Counted from the stretch's first letter, positions 35,988 to 44,769 are shown. The stretch is 55,049 bases of DNA from Bacteroidota bacterium (GCA_025363015.1 JANYEQ010000072.1:1-55049), one strand, 5' to 3'. Notes: generated by a model not told the origin, from the sequence alone. Made by a program: numbers and translations.

Positions 35988-36569
35988 TTGGACTCAGATT
36001 TACTCTTAAAGGAATTACAAGCTAAACATGATTTCCCTACGGAGGAATTTCCCAGGCTGATAGATCTTTTTGAAGAACGCAGTTTTAAAAAGAACGAAAT
36101 CATTTTTCAATCTGGAGATGTTGTAAAAGAAACTTATTTCGTTTTAAAAGGTATTCTTCGCCAGTATTATATTAGCCCTGATGGTGCTGACCGTACCATT
36201 TATTTTGCAGAAGAAGGTGCATGGGCAGGCGAGCTGATGAGTTTTTTGCACTACACACCAACCAATTTAAACCTACAGGCCTTAGAGGATACCAATGTTA
36301 TTTTTTTGAACAGAAAAAACTGGGAAGTTGCAATGACCACTATCCCGGCATTTACGATGTATCATTTAAAGAATCATCAACGCATTATAGTAAAACTAAA
36401 AGAAGAAGTGGGTAAAGCGGTAAATGAAACGCCTGATGAAAAGTACCGGAGACTCGTTAAAGAAAAACCACATCTGTTGCAACGTTTGCCGCAATATCAA
36501 ATAGCAACTTATTTGGGAGTAACTCCGGAAACCTTAAGCCGCATCCGAAAAAGAAATACAATGCTGTAA
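35988..36569 (+). CDS. Crp/Fnr family transcriptional regulator
   Basis: 193 aa from a TTG start. The cyclic-nucleotide-binding-like beta roll (about 20-120: KNEIIFQSGDVVKETYFVLKG is split as KNEIIFQSGDVV and KETYFVLKG; then GEL in the capping region) is followed by a long helix and a winged helix (about 150-193). The recognition helix TPETLSRIRKR has the E-T-x-S-R pattern that in FNR reads TTGAT. There is no N-terminal cysteine cluster, so it is not an Fe-S sensor; the ligand is unknown. Leu codons include several CTG and CTC, while neighbours use TTA, so the gene looks acquired. It sits 2 bp before a perfect FNR-type box and upstream of the cupin gene. Confidence 0.88.
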   Translation: MDSDLLLKELQAKHDFPTEEFPRLIDLFEERSFKKNEIIFQSGDVVKETYFVLKGILRQYYISPDGADRTIYFAEEGAWAGELMSFLHYTPTNLNLQALEDTNVIFLNRKNWEVAMTTIPAFTMYHLKNHQRIIVKLKEEVGKAVNETPDEKYRRLVKEKPHLLQRLPQYQIATYLGVTPETLSRIRKRNTML

Positions 36570-36577
36570 AGTGTTTC

Positions 36578-36591
36578 TTGATTCAAATCAA
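36578..36591 (+). promoter_or_regulatory. FNR/Crp-type operator TTGAT-N4-ATCAA
   Basis: TTGATTCAAATCAA is a perfect dyad that matches the FNR consensus, extended to seven paired bases on each side (TCTTGAT/ATCAAGA). It lies in the gap between the regulator and the cupin gene. Its centre (36584.5) is about 40-45 bp before the start expected from the -7-like TTACTTTG at 36614-36621, the class II activator position. The regulator's recognition helix has the residues that read this half-site, so it is probably its own operator. Confidence 0.75.
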
Positions 36592-36613
36592 GATTTATGG
36601 GATTTTGCTTGTG

Positions 36614-36621
36614 TTACTTTG
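36614..36621 (+). promoter_or_regulatory. -7-like element for the cupin gene
   Basis: TTACTTTG matches TAnnTTTG except at one base and lies 27 bp before the ATG at 36649. A weak -7 without a clear -33 TTTG is typical of promoters that depend on an activator bound near -41.5, where the FNR-type box is. Confidence 0.45.
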
Positions 36622-36648
36622 CTGCACAAAACAATTAAAAACAAAAAC

Positions 36649-37080
36649 ATGAAATCAAAAGAAATAATAAAATTTGCCGGAATGGAAATCCATTATTGCC
36701 TGGAAGCAAAGGATACCAATCAACAATTAACCATGTTTAAATGTGTAATTGCTTCAGGAGCTAAAATTGCTGCACCGCATTATCATGAGAACTTTGATGA
36801 AACTATTTACGGATTAAAAGGTATTGTTACTTATACTGTTGATGGGAAAACAATGGAAATTGGCCCTGGCGATTATTTATTCATTCCTCGTGGTGCTGTT
36901 CATGGTTTTGCAAATAAAACAGATGAAACTATTGAGTTTTTAGCATACGCAAGTCCCGGAGTTTTTGGACCTGATTATTTCCATGATATTGCATCGGTCA
37001 TCAATGCAAAAGGTCCTCCTGATATGGCCAAGTTAAAAGAAGTTATGCTTAGCCATGGTTTAGTTCCTGTCGCGGGATAA
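36649..37080 (+). CDS. Single-domain cupin protein
   Basis: 143 aa from the ATG at 36649; a longer GTG frame from 36571 would cover the operator and is rejected. The cupin motif 1 is PHYHENFDETIYGLKG, with His, His and Glu as metal ligands, and motif 2 is PGDYLFIPRGAVHGF with the last His. One beta barrel, no signal peptide. It probably binds a metal and acts as a small dioxygenase, isomerase or ligand sensor; quercetinase-like cupins are the nearest type. It is controlled, by inference, by the adjacent Crp/Fnr protein. Composition is less AT-biased than neighbours. Confidence 0.82.
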   Translation: MKSKEIIKFAGMEIHYCLEAKDTNQQLTMFKCVIASGAKIAAPHYHENFDETIYGLKGIVTYTVDGKTMEIGPGDYLFIPRGAVHGFANKTDETIEFLAYASPGVFGPDYFHDIASVINAKGPPDMAKLKEVMLSHGLVPVAG

Positions 37081-37221
37081 TTTCTTTGCATTTTCAGCAG
37101 CTTTTATGCGTTCCCATAATTCGGGTTCATGTTCTAAAACGCCCATAAAGTCGAGAATTAACTCTAAATGTTCGTTAAATTTATTCGCAGTTTCACCGCT
37201 TGGCACCACTGTTAAAAACAT
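37060..37221 (-). pseudogene. 53-codon orphan frame, probably the 5' part of a native gene cut by the islet
   Basis: The ATG at 37221 begins MFLTVVPSGETANKFNEHLE, then LILDFMGVLEHEPELWERIK, and the frame ends at a TAA at 37060-37062 inside the antisense of the cupin C-terminus. Leu codons are mostly TTA, as in native genes, up to about 37081. The last residues only exist because the cupin sequence is read backwards. I do not recognise the family. It looks like the intact start of a native protein whose 3' end was replaced when the cupin segment arrived. Confidence 0.4.
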
Positions 37222-37260
37222 ATATACCCCTAAAATAGTTATTTTAGGGGTATATTTTTT
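37222..37260 (+). terminator. Perfect 16-bp hairpin with 2-nt loop and T run
   Basis: ATATACCCCTAAAATA pairs fully with TATTTTAGGGGTATAT around a GT loop (37238-37239) and is followed by TTTTT. It fits a terminator for the Crp/cupin transcript, although 140 bp after the cupin stop. The very long perfect stem next to a truncated frame could alternatively be the end of a mobile element or an operator for that frame. Confidence 0.65.
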
Positions 37261-37321
37261 AAGTACATACGAATATACACACGAAAAAATAGATGTCGAA
37301 TTAAGGACAACAAAGGCACCT

Positions 37322-38869
37322 TTAATTTTTAATAAACTTAAATACCCTTTGCCTATTACCTTCGCTTACTTTTAATTGGTAAACACCACTTGTTAAATTT
37401 TTAATGTTAATTTTTGAATATTGATTATAAATTGTTTCACTTAAAACTTCTTGGCCCAAAGTATTTGTTATTATTACTTTAAAGGTTTCTCCTTTGTTTA
37501 AATCACAGTCAATATTTATTATATCATTAGCAGGGTTGGGGTAAATTTTTAAGTTTTCATAACTACTATTAAACTCATTAAGTTTTGTTATTAAAGGGTT
37601 TGGGCCAAAATATACGGTATTTCCTTTTTTATAATGTAATAGACAACTTTTAATTTCCGCACCTATTGCCGTATTTTTTTTACTCACTCTACCAAAACCT
37701 GTTGTAAAATATTCATGAAAAATTCCCCAATTATTGGATATTATATTGTTTGACGAAGGATAAGGAGCTCCTCCAAAATTAGAAATTACTGTATTTGTAA
37801 ATTGTGGGCTAGTTGAAGCATTTAAAACACAGGTTTGTCCGTGCAACTTATAAAAATTATTTAAATTGTCGTTATAAAATTGCACAATACTATAATAGAA
37901 TCCATTATTATTGGCGTAATTAATAAACTTATTGTCGTAAATAAATTGACCAGGGTAAGAAATATTTTCTTTTAACTTTCTGTGGCTTAAATTACTATAA
38001 GTAATAATAGATGTGTTATAAGTTATAGGGGGTGGAAACATTCCTAAACATGTATAATATTGCGTATAAGTTCCGGTATCTTTACGTGTTACCGTATTAG
38101 CATTGTAAATATAGCTATCTCCAACAATAGTTTTGTTTGTAATGGTGTAAGAAGTTAATCTGCAACTACCAAATGGTTGTCCTTGATACATTTGATTATG
38201 AATTGTAAACTCATCGCCAACATTATAATCATAAAAATCCCAGGCATTTGGTACGCGTTCTCCAAACATTGCCGTTGGCATGTATGTTGAGGCGAGTTCA
38301 ACCCCTGTTAATTTATAATACTTGTTTTGGTTATATAATTGTGGCCATTGCAGTATTCCAAAATTTTTACTCAATTTTAACGTATCGCTTGTGTTAACCA
38401 ATAAAATTTTTACACTGTCACTTAAGCCAAAATTTGTTTGTTGTATTATATTTATGCAAGTTATGTTTACATTATTCAAACTATCAAATTTCCATACAGC
38501 TCCAACGGTGCAGGTTGGGAAAATGTTTAATTTAATTGTATCATTTAACCGTATGTAATTTGGCTTAATAATTATTTCTTTTTGCAAAAATTGAGGCATG
38601 TTTATAATATAATTATCATTACCACTTAAAACCACTGTACTGGTTGGGCAATAACTACCTGTGCATTTTGCCACCACTTTATTTAACTTTAAAATTGTAT
38701 CGACCCCAGTTAGTATAAAAGTATCTGCAAACAACACATTAGTAACTATGGATGAATTATCATAACGATAATTGTAACGGTAATTTTTATTAAATACCGA
38801 CCAATTTTGAGCCGTTAAAACAGTTTGAAATAAACAAATTATAGCTATTAATTGTAAATTTTTTTTCAT
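37322..38869 (-). CDS. Secreted protein of unknown function with T9SS type-A sorting domain
   Basis: 515 aa. Signal peptide about 1-20 (TVLTAQ). The central 400 residues are rich in Asn, Tyr, Thr and Ile with several Cys (KCTGSYCPTST, CRLTSYT) and match no family I know. The last 75 residues are a type-A sorting domain (LKIYPNPANDIINIDCD, TLGQEVLSET, LTSGVYQLKV, ending FKFIKN). It is therefore exported by T9SS and probably anchored or released at the surface. It lies downstream of another T9SS protein but behind a terminator. Confidence 0.75.
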   Translation of the reverse strand: MKKNLQLIAIICLFQTVLTAQNWSVFNKNYRYNYRYDNSSIVTNVLFADTFILTGVDTILKLNKVVAKCTGSYCPTSTVVLSGNDNYIINMPQFLQKEIIIKPNYIRLNDTIKLNIFPTCTVGAVWKFDSLNNVNITCINIIQQTNFGLSDSVKILLVNTSDTLKLSKNFGILQWPQLYNQNKYYKLTGVELASTYMPTAMFGERVPNAWDFYDYNVGDEFTIHNQMYQGQPFGSCRLTSYTITNKTIVGDSYIYNANTVTRKDTGTYTQYYTCLGMFPPPITYNTSIITYSNLSHRKLKENISYPGQFIYDNKFINYANNNGFYYSIVQFYNDNLNNFYKLHGQTCVLNASTSPQFTNTVISNFGGAPYPSSNNIISNNWGIFHEYFTTGFGRVSKKNTAIGAEIKSCLLHYKKGNTVYFGPNPLITKLNEFNSSYENLKIYPNPANDIINIDCDLNKGETFKVIITNTLGQEVLSETIYNQYSKINIKNLTSGVYQLKVSEGNRQRVFKFIKN

Positions 38870-38895
38870 CTTTCTATTATAATTTTTTTAAACTT

Positions 38896-38932
38896 AAAAA
38901 CCTCATAATTAATAGATTATAAGGCTTTTTTT
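38896..38932. terminator. Terminator after the minus-strand BNR gene
   Basis: CCTCATAAT (38901-38909) pairs with ATTATAAGG (38916-38924) with one G-T pair. On the minus strand it is followed by five T (AAAAA at 38896-38900). A T run on the other side could make it bidirectional. Confidence 0.7.
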
Positions 38933-38936
38933 AGTT

Positions 38937-41900
38937 TTATTCTACAATTACTTTTTTAGTGTGTGTATTTTTATCAGTAATTATGCTTATTAAATATAAG
39001 CCCTTTGTAAAATTTTTTAAATCAACTTGCTGTTTAGTTTCAGGTTGGTTTAATTCGTAAACTATTCTTCCTAAATTATCGCGTATTACTAACTGCTTTT
39101 GGGTTTCATTTTCTGAATTAAAATTAATAATAATAAATTCGTTTGCCGGGTTTGGAAACACATTAAAACTATTATTAATACTATTATTTTTAGATAGAGT
39201 TGTTACTATTTGGCTGGCTATTAAATTTATATTATCTAAATAAAGTACATTGCCATAATTACCTCTGTTTTCAAAACTTATCATTACTTCGGGTTGCCCT
39301 ATGTAGGCATTTAAATACACGGTATCTGTTCGCCACTGGGTATTAGCTGGAGTAAAAAAACCTGTATTATCAGGCGCTGTGGTTAATGAGGTATTGCCAT
39401 TTGCATAAACAGTTGTAAACGATTGACCACAATTTGTAGATATACCCACAGCTAACGAATCAAAATTTATATTATCGTAACGGGCATAGGCTACATCAAA
39501 CGTTAATTTAGGGTTTGTAACACCCGTTAAATTAAAGTTTTGGGTAATAATAGCATCGCGCTTACCCTGTTCGGCAAAATTATAATTATCAAAAAAAGTA
39601 CTTTGGTTACTTAGCCCAAACCCACCAACAGTGTTGCTTTTTTGCCATTCAACGGAATTATTTCCAGCGTCAAACAATGTCCAATTATTGGGTGGAAAAG
39701 CAGTTTGAGAAAAACTTTCGGCTACGGGTAATATTTGTGCAGTGGTAACATTAATATAAGCTGTTTGTGTTAATACACTTGTACCATTTACATTTGTAAC
39801 ACTTAACGATACGGGGTATAAACCTGATGCCGTGTAAGTAACAATTGGGTTTACACTATTTGATGTAGCAGGGCTTCCGCCTGTAAATGTCCAATTCCAA
39901 GCGCTTGGGTTACCATAACTTAAATTGGTAAAATTAACTGTGGTGTTAGGGCAAATAGTTTGTTTATTAACTGTAAAATTTGGGGCTGGAGCTTGGCCGG
40001 TATTTATTGGTAATTCCCAAACGCCACGGCCATAATAGCCTACACGCAGTACCGAAGCTGCAGTACCCGAGTTATAAAACATAAACTCAACAATATCGGC
40101 TATGGATGGTAAATTATATGTTATATTTTGCCAACTCGACATTGTATTATTCCTATAATAAACACCTTTTGCTGTACAAACATACACACTTTCATCTACG
40201 CTATATTCATCGTAATACAAACCAATAATATTTACACTGCCCGCAATACCAGTATTATAATTAGTAAAATTTTGTGCTTTATTGCTTGAACGATAAACAG
40301 TATTACCACAGGTTAAATACACAACATTACTATTGGTAGCAATACTAGTTACATGAGCCTCTATGTTTGTATTTGAAGGTGTTGGATATGAAGTAAACGT
40401 TGGGGTAGTAGCAAAAACATTATCGCAGCGATAAATTTTATTATTAATATCAACCAGGTATAATACCGACGAATCGGCAAATGATGAATGTATATCCGTT
40501 ACTGAAGCTGTTGCTGCGCCTATTTGTACCCAAGCTGGTGTAGGGCTTGTAATAGAGTTGCATACATAAATGTTTTGTAAAGCGCAAAACGCTTTGTTAT
40601 TTATTTTTTTATTGAATGTTAAATTAATATTGTTACTTGCTGTAAAGGGCAAATTATAGCTATTTTCACTTCCATTTACAGCCCTACGTTTACCGTTTTC
40701 GTAATAATAAACAGTATTAGCACTATTGTATGAAAATAGCATTTTACTTCCCCAATCTCCTCCCCTATTTGTAAACCAAGTGCTATTGTTTAAATATAAC
40801 TCTCCATTATCTTGTGTACCTATGCTTATTAAATTGCGTTGTAATTTACTTTGAGCGGCGTGGTAAATTTCGGTAGCGCCAATACCATCGCTTCTATCTT
40901 GCCATGTATTACCTCCATCGCGACTTAAAAAAACACCGCCATCATTTACATCAAATAACATATTGTTGTACGTTGGGTGCACCCTAATGCCGTGCATATC
41001 TGTATGGCAATCAACCGCCCAATTTGTTAATTTACTCCAAGCAACGCCACCATTAGTACTTTTCCAAACACAATGCGCTGCTATGTAAACAATATTAGCA
41101 TTATTAGGGTCGGCTGTCATGCTAAAGTTATAATCGCCTTGCCCTGGTGTAGTGGCATCGTAGCCTACTAAACTTTGTGCGGCATTATTATACACCGTTG
41201 TAAAACTGGTTCCAAAGTTGGTTGATTTTAGTGTTAAGCCCTCATTAGCAATCATACTAACATATACTACATTTGGGCTGGCATTACTTACAGCTAAGCG
41301 CATACCCTGCCCATTACCACCAGGCACAGTTACGCCACTTGTAATTTGCTGCCAACTAGCCCCAAAGTTTAACGAGCGCCAAACCTCGGAAGAGGTAACA
41401 GCATATAAGGTATCAACACTATTGGGTTTTAAAAGCATAGCTTTAAAATCGCCACCAGTTTTTACTAAACTCCAGTTAGCACCTGCATTTGTGGTTTTAT
41501 AAATACCATTATTGGTTGCTGCAATTAGTTGTTGGTTATTAGTAGGGTGCATTATTAACTCAATAATTAAACCGGTGCCAATGCCAGTATTTGATAATGC
41601 CCACGAAGTACCAGCGTTAGTACTTTTCCAAACGCCAAAGCCACTACCATAGTAATTTGGGTCGCCGCTACCTAAGTACAAAATATTATTGTTTGTATGA
41701 TCAATACAAATACTGGCGCACTCCATTTTAGGAAAATAATCGGTACCTACATTTACCCAAGTAGCCGCAGTATCGTTACTTCGCCACAAACCACCACTAG
41801 CAGATGTAGCATACATACGATTTAGGTTAATGGGATCGAATTTAAGTTGGGTAACCCTACCTATACCATTAATTTGCCCACTGGCATTTGTTGGAAAAGC

Positions 41901-41993
41901 TATGGGGCCAACGGGGCTCCAATTGTTAGCAGGTTGGGCTAATGTGATTATTGTATATATAAAAGTAAGGGTAGAAATTAGTAGTTTTTTCAT
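38937..41993 (-). CDS. BNR/Asp-box repeat T9SS protein with PKD and jelly-roll domains
   Basis: 1,018 aa. Signal peptide about 1-19 (TIITLAQP). The propeller begins directly at NWSPVGPIAFP with repeated STNAGTSW, TTNAGANW and SRDGGNTW boxes (about 25-650). A PKD-like domain (about 660-745, NFTVNKQTICPNTTVNFTN), a jelly-roll/adhesin-like domain (about 750-920, NNWTLFDAGNNSVEW) and a type-A sorting domain (NVFPNPANEF to LISIITDKN) follow. It lacks the N-terminal module that its paralogue at 19773 carries. That module is encoded by the upstream gene, which it overlaps by 4 bp (ATGA). Ligand unknown. Confidence 0.85.
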   Translation of the reverse strand: MKKLLISTLTFIYTIITLAQPANNWSPVGPIAFPTNASGQINGIGRVTQLKFDPINLNRMYATSASGGLWRSNDTAATWVNVGTDYFPKMECASICIDHTNNNILYLGSGDPNYYGSGFGVWKSTNAGTSWALSNTGIGTGLIIELIMHPTNNQQLIAATNNGIYKTTNAGANWSLVKTGGDFKAMLLKPNSVDTLYAVTSSEVWRSLNFGASWQQITSGVTVPGGNGQGMRLAVSNASPNVVYVSMIANEGLTLKSTNFGTSFTTVYNNAAQSLVGYDATTPGQGDYNFSMTADPNNANIVYIAAHCVWKSTNGGVAWSKLTNWAVDCHTDMHGIRVHPTYNNMLFDVNDGGVFLSRDGGNTWQDRSDGIGATEIYHAAQSKLQRNLISIGTQDNGELYLNNSTWFTNRGGDWGSKMLFSYNSANTVYYYENGKRRAVNGSENSYNLPFTASNNINLTFNKKINNKAFCALQNIYVCNSITSPTPAWVQIGAATASVTDIHSSFADSSVLYLVDINNKIYRCDNVFATTPTFTSYPTPSNTNIEAHVTSIATNSNVVYLTCGNTVYRSSNKAQNFTNYNTGIAGSVNIIGLYYDEYSVDESVYVCTAKGVYYRNNTMSSWQNITYNLPSIADIVEFMFYNSGTAASVLRVGYYGRGVWELPINTGQAPAPNFTVNKQTICPNTTVNFTNLSYGNPSAWNWTFTGGSPATSNSVNPIVTYTASGLYPVSLSVTNVNGTSVLTQTAYINVTTAQILPVAESFSQTAFPPNNWTLFDAGNNSVEWQKSNTVGGFGLSNQSTFFDNYNFAEQGKRDAIITQNFNLTGVTNPKLTFDVAYARYDNINFDSLAVGISTNCGQSFTTVYANGNTSLTTAPDNTGFFTPANTQWRTDTVYLNAYIGQPEVMISFENRGNYGNVLYLDNINLIASQIVTTLSKNNSINNSFNVFPNPANEFIIINFNSENETQKQLVIRDNLGRIVYELNQPETKQQVDLKNFTKGLYLISIITDKNTHTKKVIVE

Positions 41994-42403
41994 TTTTTAT
42001 CCTCCCATAATTTTAATTGTTCTTCTTTACTTAATATATGTCCATCGGCTTGTACATACGGTTTTACTTGAAGTTTCCAGTGTTCAAACTTTTTACATTC
42101 TAAACCGTATTTTTTATACAATTCTTTTTCGCGGCGCTTTTCACGTATTTCTTTTCTATTTTGTATTTGTTGTTCTTTGTTATCGGTTCCTTTGGTTTGG
42201 CCAATAACTTCATTTTCTTCCATTGGTTTTTGTTTATTTTTCCAAAAGGTATCGTAAGCATTTATGGCTTCAAAATAATTAACGTTTGGGTCTTTAATCA
42301 TTTCTATCCAATAGGGGTATTTTTTATAATTTTTTGTTTTAGCTTTTTGAGCATAAATACTCAAACTAAACAGTAGTGTTAAAATTAAAAATTTGATTTT
42401 CAT
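41990..42403 (-). CDS. Small secreted protein homologous to the N-terminal module of the BNR protein at 19773
   Basis: 137 aa. Signal peptide about 1-19 (FSLSIYAQ). The mature part aligns by eye with residues 21-85 of the 1,090-aa BNR protein: YWIEMIKDPNVNYFEAINAY against DWIEKANKPDANLYEIQKEF, and KKFEHWKLQVKPYVQADGHI against KAFKRWEYFVRPRVYPTGNL. A basic insert (about 70-95, KEIREKRREKELYKKYG) separates the two halves. It has no sorting domain. Its stop overlaps the start of the next BNR gene (ATGA), so the two are co-translated. It may act as a periplasmic partner or chaperone for that protein; this is inference. Confidence 0.75.
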   Translation of the reverse strand: MKIKFLILTLLFSLSIYAQKAKTKNYKKYPYWIEMIKDPNVNYFEAINAYDTFWKNKQKPMEENEVIGQTKGTDNKEQQIQNRKEIREKRREKELYKKYGLECKKFEHWKLQVKPYVQADGHILSKEEQLKLWEDKK

Positions 42404-42484
42404 TTTTTATTATTTAATGTAAATATATTATTTATTTAATTAAAAGGGTTTAATGCCATAGAGATAAAGCTTAAATTATTTTAT

Positions 42485-42526
42485 AAAAAAAAGCCGTTTA
42501 AAATTAATTTTAAACGGCTTTTTTTT
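42485..42526. terminator. 42-bp perfect palindrome, bidirectional-type terminator
   Basis: Eight A, GCCGTTTAAAATT, its complement, and eight T form an uninterrupted palindrome. It is located 20 bp beyond the stop of the PpiD-like gene. The GC-containing stem and the U run fit an intrinsic terminator for that gene. Confidence 0.85.
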
Positions 42527-42545
42527 GTTTTGTTTTATAAACTTC

Positions 42546-44747
42546 TTATTCAATTTTAGATTTATGATCTTCAATTTCGGCTTTGTCTTTTAAGGCATTA
42601 AATACTTCGTAATCGCTACGTCCACCAATGGCTTGTTCGCTTTGCATTTTTTGCATTTTAAAATCTTGAGTTAATGAACCTTCCATTACATTGTTTACTG
42701 CAACTACAAATACACCATTATCGCCTACTATAGCCTTACTAGTTGCGCCTTTTTTGGTACCAGCTACAGTACCCATAAGAATGTCATCGTGTCCTAAGCC
42801 TTCAATGTTGTGGCTAGCAAAGGTTAAACCTTGTTGTTTTTTGACTTCTAACGCTAATTTAGCAGCAATTTGTTCAACACTTGTACCAGCATTTTTAAAT
42901 TCGGTTAAAAATTGCTCGGCCTTTTTTTGTTGTATGGCTTTTGCAGTAACTTCTATTTTAACATCTTCTAAAGGTAACGTACCTTTATTTTTAATAGCAA
43001 CTAATTTTGCTACCACGTGTTTATCGTTAAACGAAAATACAGCAACCTCGCCTTTATTAGCAGAATATACCCATTTCATTAATTCTTTTGGGTTATCTAA
43101 ACCAGGTATTTGGCGTTCGCCTTCTTTTAAGTTATCTGAAACGCGGGGTATTAATTTTTGTTCTTTTACTGCTTTATCAAACAATTCGGCTTTGTTATTT
43201 TTACCTGCAAACTCATTAGCTGTGGCAAATATTTTTTGGTTAGTTTCGTCGCTTGGGGCAATTAATTTAAATATTTGAGCCACTTTGTAGCTGTTATGAC
43301 GAGTTTTACTTACATCTAACACTTCTATAATATGATATCCAAATTGCGTTTGTACGGCACTAATATTACCTTTTACACCCATTAAACCTGCATTTTTAAA
43401 TGGCTCAACAAATCCTTTATTCTCATCAAACCAGCCGTAATCGCCACCTTTATCTTTACTGCCACCATCATCACTTACAGTTTTTACTAAGGTATCAAAC
43501 GTTACTTTTTTCTCTTTAATTAAGGTAATTAAACTATCGGCTTGTTTTTTAGCTTGTTCTAAACTACGTTTTGGTTGTTGTGTTTGAGGATCAACAGTAC
43601 CAATTAATATATGACGTATTCTACAACTGTCAGCTACTGAATTAACGGCTTGTAATTTATAAACTTTAAAATAAGCACCTTCATTATAGGGCCCAAATAC
43701 TGAACCAATGGGAGACGTAAAAATACTTGAGTCGCGAACTATCATTGTTTTTTTTGTAAAGCTTTGTATGGTTACTGCTCCATTTTCGCTTTCTTGTTGT
43801 ATGTAAGCGCTATCTTCTTTTATGGTTTTGCCTTTAAAGTTGGTTGCTGTTTCGGTTGCTTCTTTTTGTATTGAGGCTAAATCTTCGGCACTTGGTACAA
43901 CATTAAATGCAACATACTCAATTTTACGCGTAGTTTCTGGATTAAAAAACTGATACGTATTATCGCTATAGTATTTTTGGATATCAGCATCGCTAATTTT
44001 TACTGCGCTATCGCCTACTGCATCAAAACGTTTTACCACAAAACTAATGTCTGCTTTTGTATTTTGCTCTTTAAACATAGCTTTTGCTTCGGCAGTTGTG
44101 GTATATAAACCTTTTTTAATTAACGAGGCATATTTTTCGGCATAACGCATTTGTTTAACATTATCTTCCATTTGTTTTAAAGCATATTCTTGCTCAGCAG
44201 GAAGTGATTGTACGGCCTGTTTCCATTTTGCTAAATCTAAGCTACCATCAGGGCGAGCAAATTGTGGATTAATTTGGCCAGTTTTTTGATCGCTTAATTG
44301 TTGTATTACAGATTGAACAGGGTTGGCAACTACTTTATCATAAATTTCGTCTTCGCCTACAGTAATACCCACTTTATTGTATTGAGGTTTTACTACTAAA
44401 TCAGCAACATATTGCTGCCAAACATAATCTACTACTTGCCCTTTGGTGGCATCATCAATATCTTGTGTTTGTTTTTGCTGACGAAGCTGGTTTAATTGAT
44501 TTTCAACTCTTGATACAAAATCATTACGATCTATATTTTTACCATTTATTTTACCAACCGACATTTGATCGCCGCCGCCAAAAATAGAAGCACCAGAACC
44601 TAATAGACTTTGTAAAATAAAAATAACAAGTGCTAAGCCCACAATACCAACCAAAAGGGCGGTACGTTTTCGTATGCTTTGTAATATACTTGTGTGTTCG
44701 GTTTCTTTCTTAGTTTCGGTAACTTGATCGTTTTTTTGTTTACTCAT
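42546..44747 (-). CDS. ppiD: PpiD/SurA-like peptidyl-prolyl isomerase
   Basis: 733 aa. A cytoplasmic N-terminus (SILQSIRKRTALL) is followed by one membrane helix (about 31-49), then a SurA_N-like chaperone region starting GKINGKNIDRNDFVSRVENQ. The parvulin domain spans about 375-475 (CRIRHILIGTV, DKGGDYGWF, TQFGYHIIEVLD), and further periplasmic helices follow. PpiD anchors at the Sec translocon and helps fold exported outer-membrane proteins. The symbol is by domain layout. A good -7 lies just upstream. Confidence 0.87.
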   Translation of the reverse strand: MSKQKNDQVTETKKETEHTSILQSIRKRTALLVGIVGLALVIFILQSLLGSGASIFGGGDQMSVGKINGKNIDRNDFVSRVENQLNQLRQQKQTQDIDDATKGQVVDYVWQQYVADLVVKPQYNKVGITVGEDEIYDKVVANPVQSVIQQLSDQKTGQINPQFARPDGSLDLAKWKQAVQSLPAEQEYALKQMEDNVKQMRYAEKYASLIKKGLYTTTAEAKAMFKEQNTKADISFVVKRFDAVGDSAVKISDADIQKYYSDNTYQFFNPETTRKIEYVAFNVVPSAEDLASIQKEATETATNFKGKTIKEDSAYIQQESENGAVTIQSFTKKTMIVRDSSIFTSPIGSVFGPYNEGAYFKVYKLQAVNSVADSCRIRHILIGTVDPQTQQPKRSLEQAKKQADSLITLIKEKKVTFDTLVKTVSDDGGSKDKGGDYGWFDENKGFVEPFKNAGLMGVKGNISAVQTQFGYHIIEVLDVSKTRHNSYKVAQIFKLIAPSDETNQKIFATANEFAGKNNKAELFDKAVKEQKLIPRVSDNLKEGERQIPGLDNPKELMKWVYSANKGEVAVFSFNDKHVVAKLVAIKNKGTLPLEDVKIEVTAKAIQQKKAEQFLTEFKNAGTSVEQIAAKLALEVKKQQGLTFASHNIEGLGHDDILMGTVAGTKKGATSKAIVGDNGVFVVAVNNVMEGSLTQDFKMQKMQSEQAIGGRSDYEVFNALKDKAEIEDHKSKIE

Positions 44748-44769
44748 TTTAAATTATTTTTAAGACTTG

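Noticed and set aside
36571-36648. GTG-started 26-codon extension of the cupin
   Set aside because: It would place the FNR-type operator and the -7 element inside the coding region; the extra residues do not look like a cupin.
35988-37080. Integrase-borne genomic island at the tRNA
   Set aside because: No integrase, excisionase or matching attachment repeats were found, so only a small islet of unknown mechanism is claimed.
42691-43278. 195-codon plus-strand frame inside the PpiD-like gene
   Set aside because: Antisense shadow; the minus strand has an intact parvulin domain and its own promoter and terminator.
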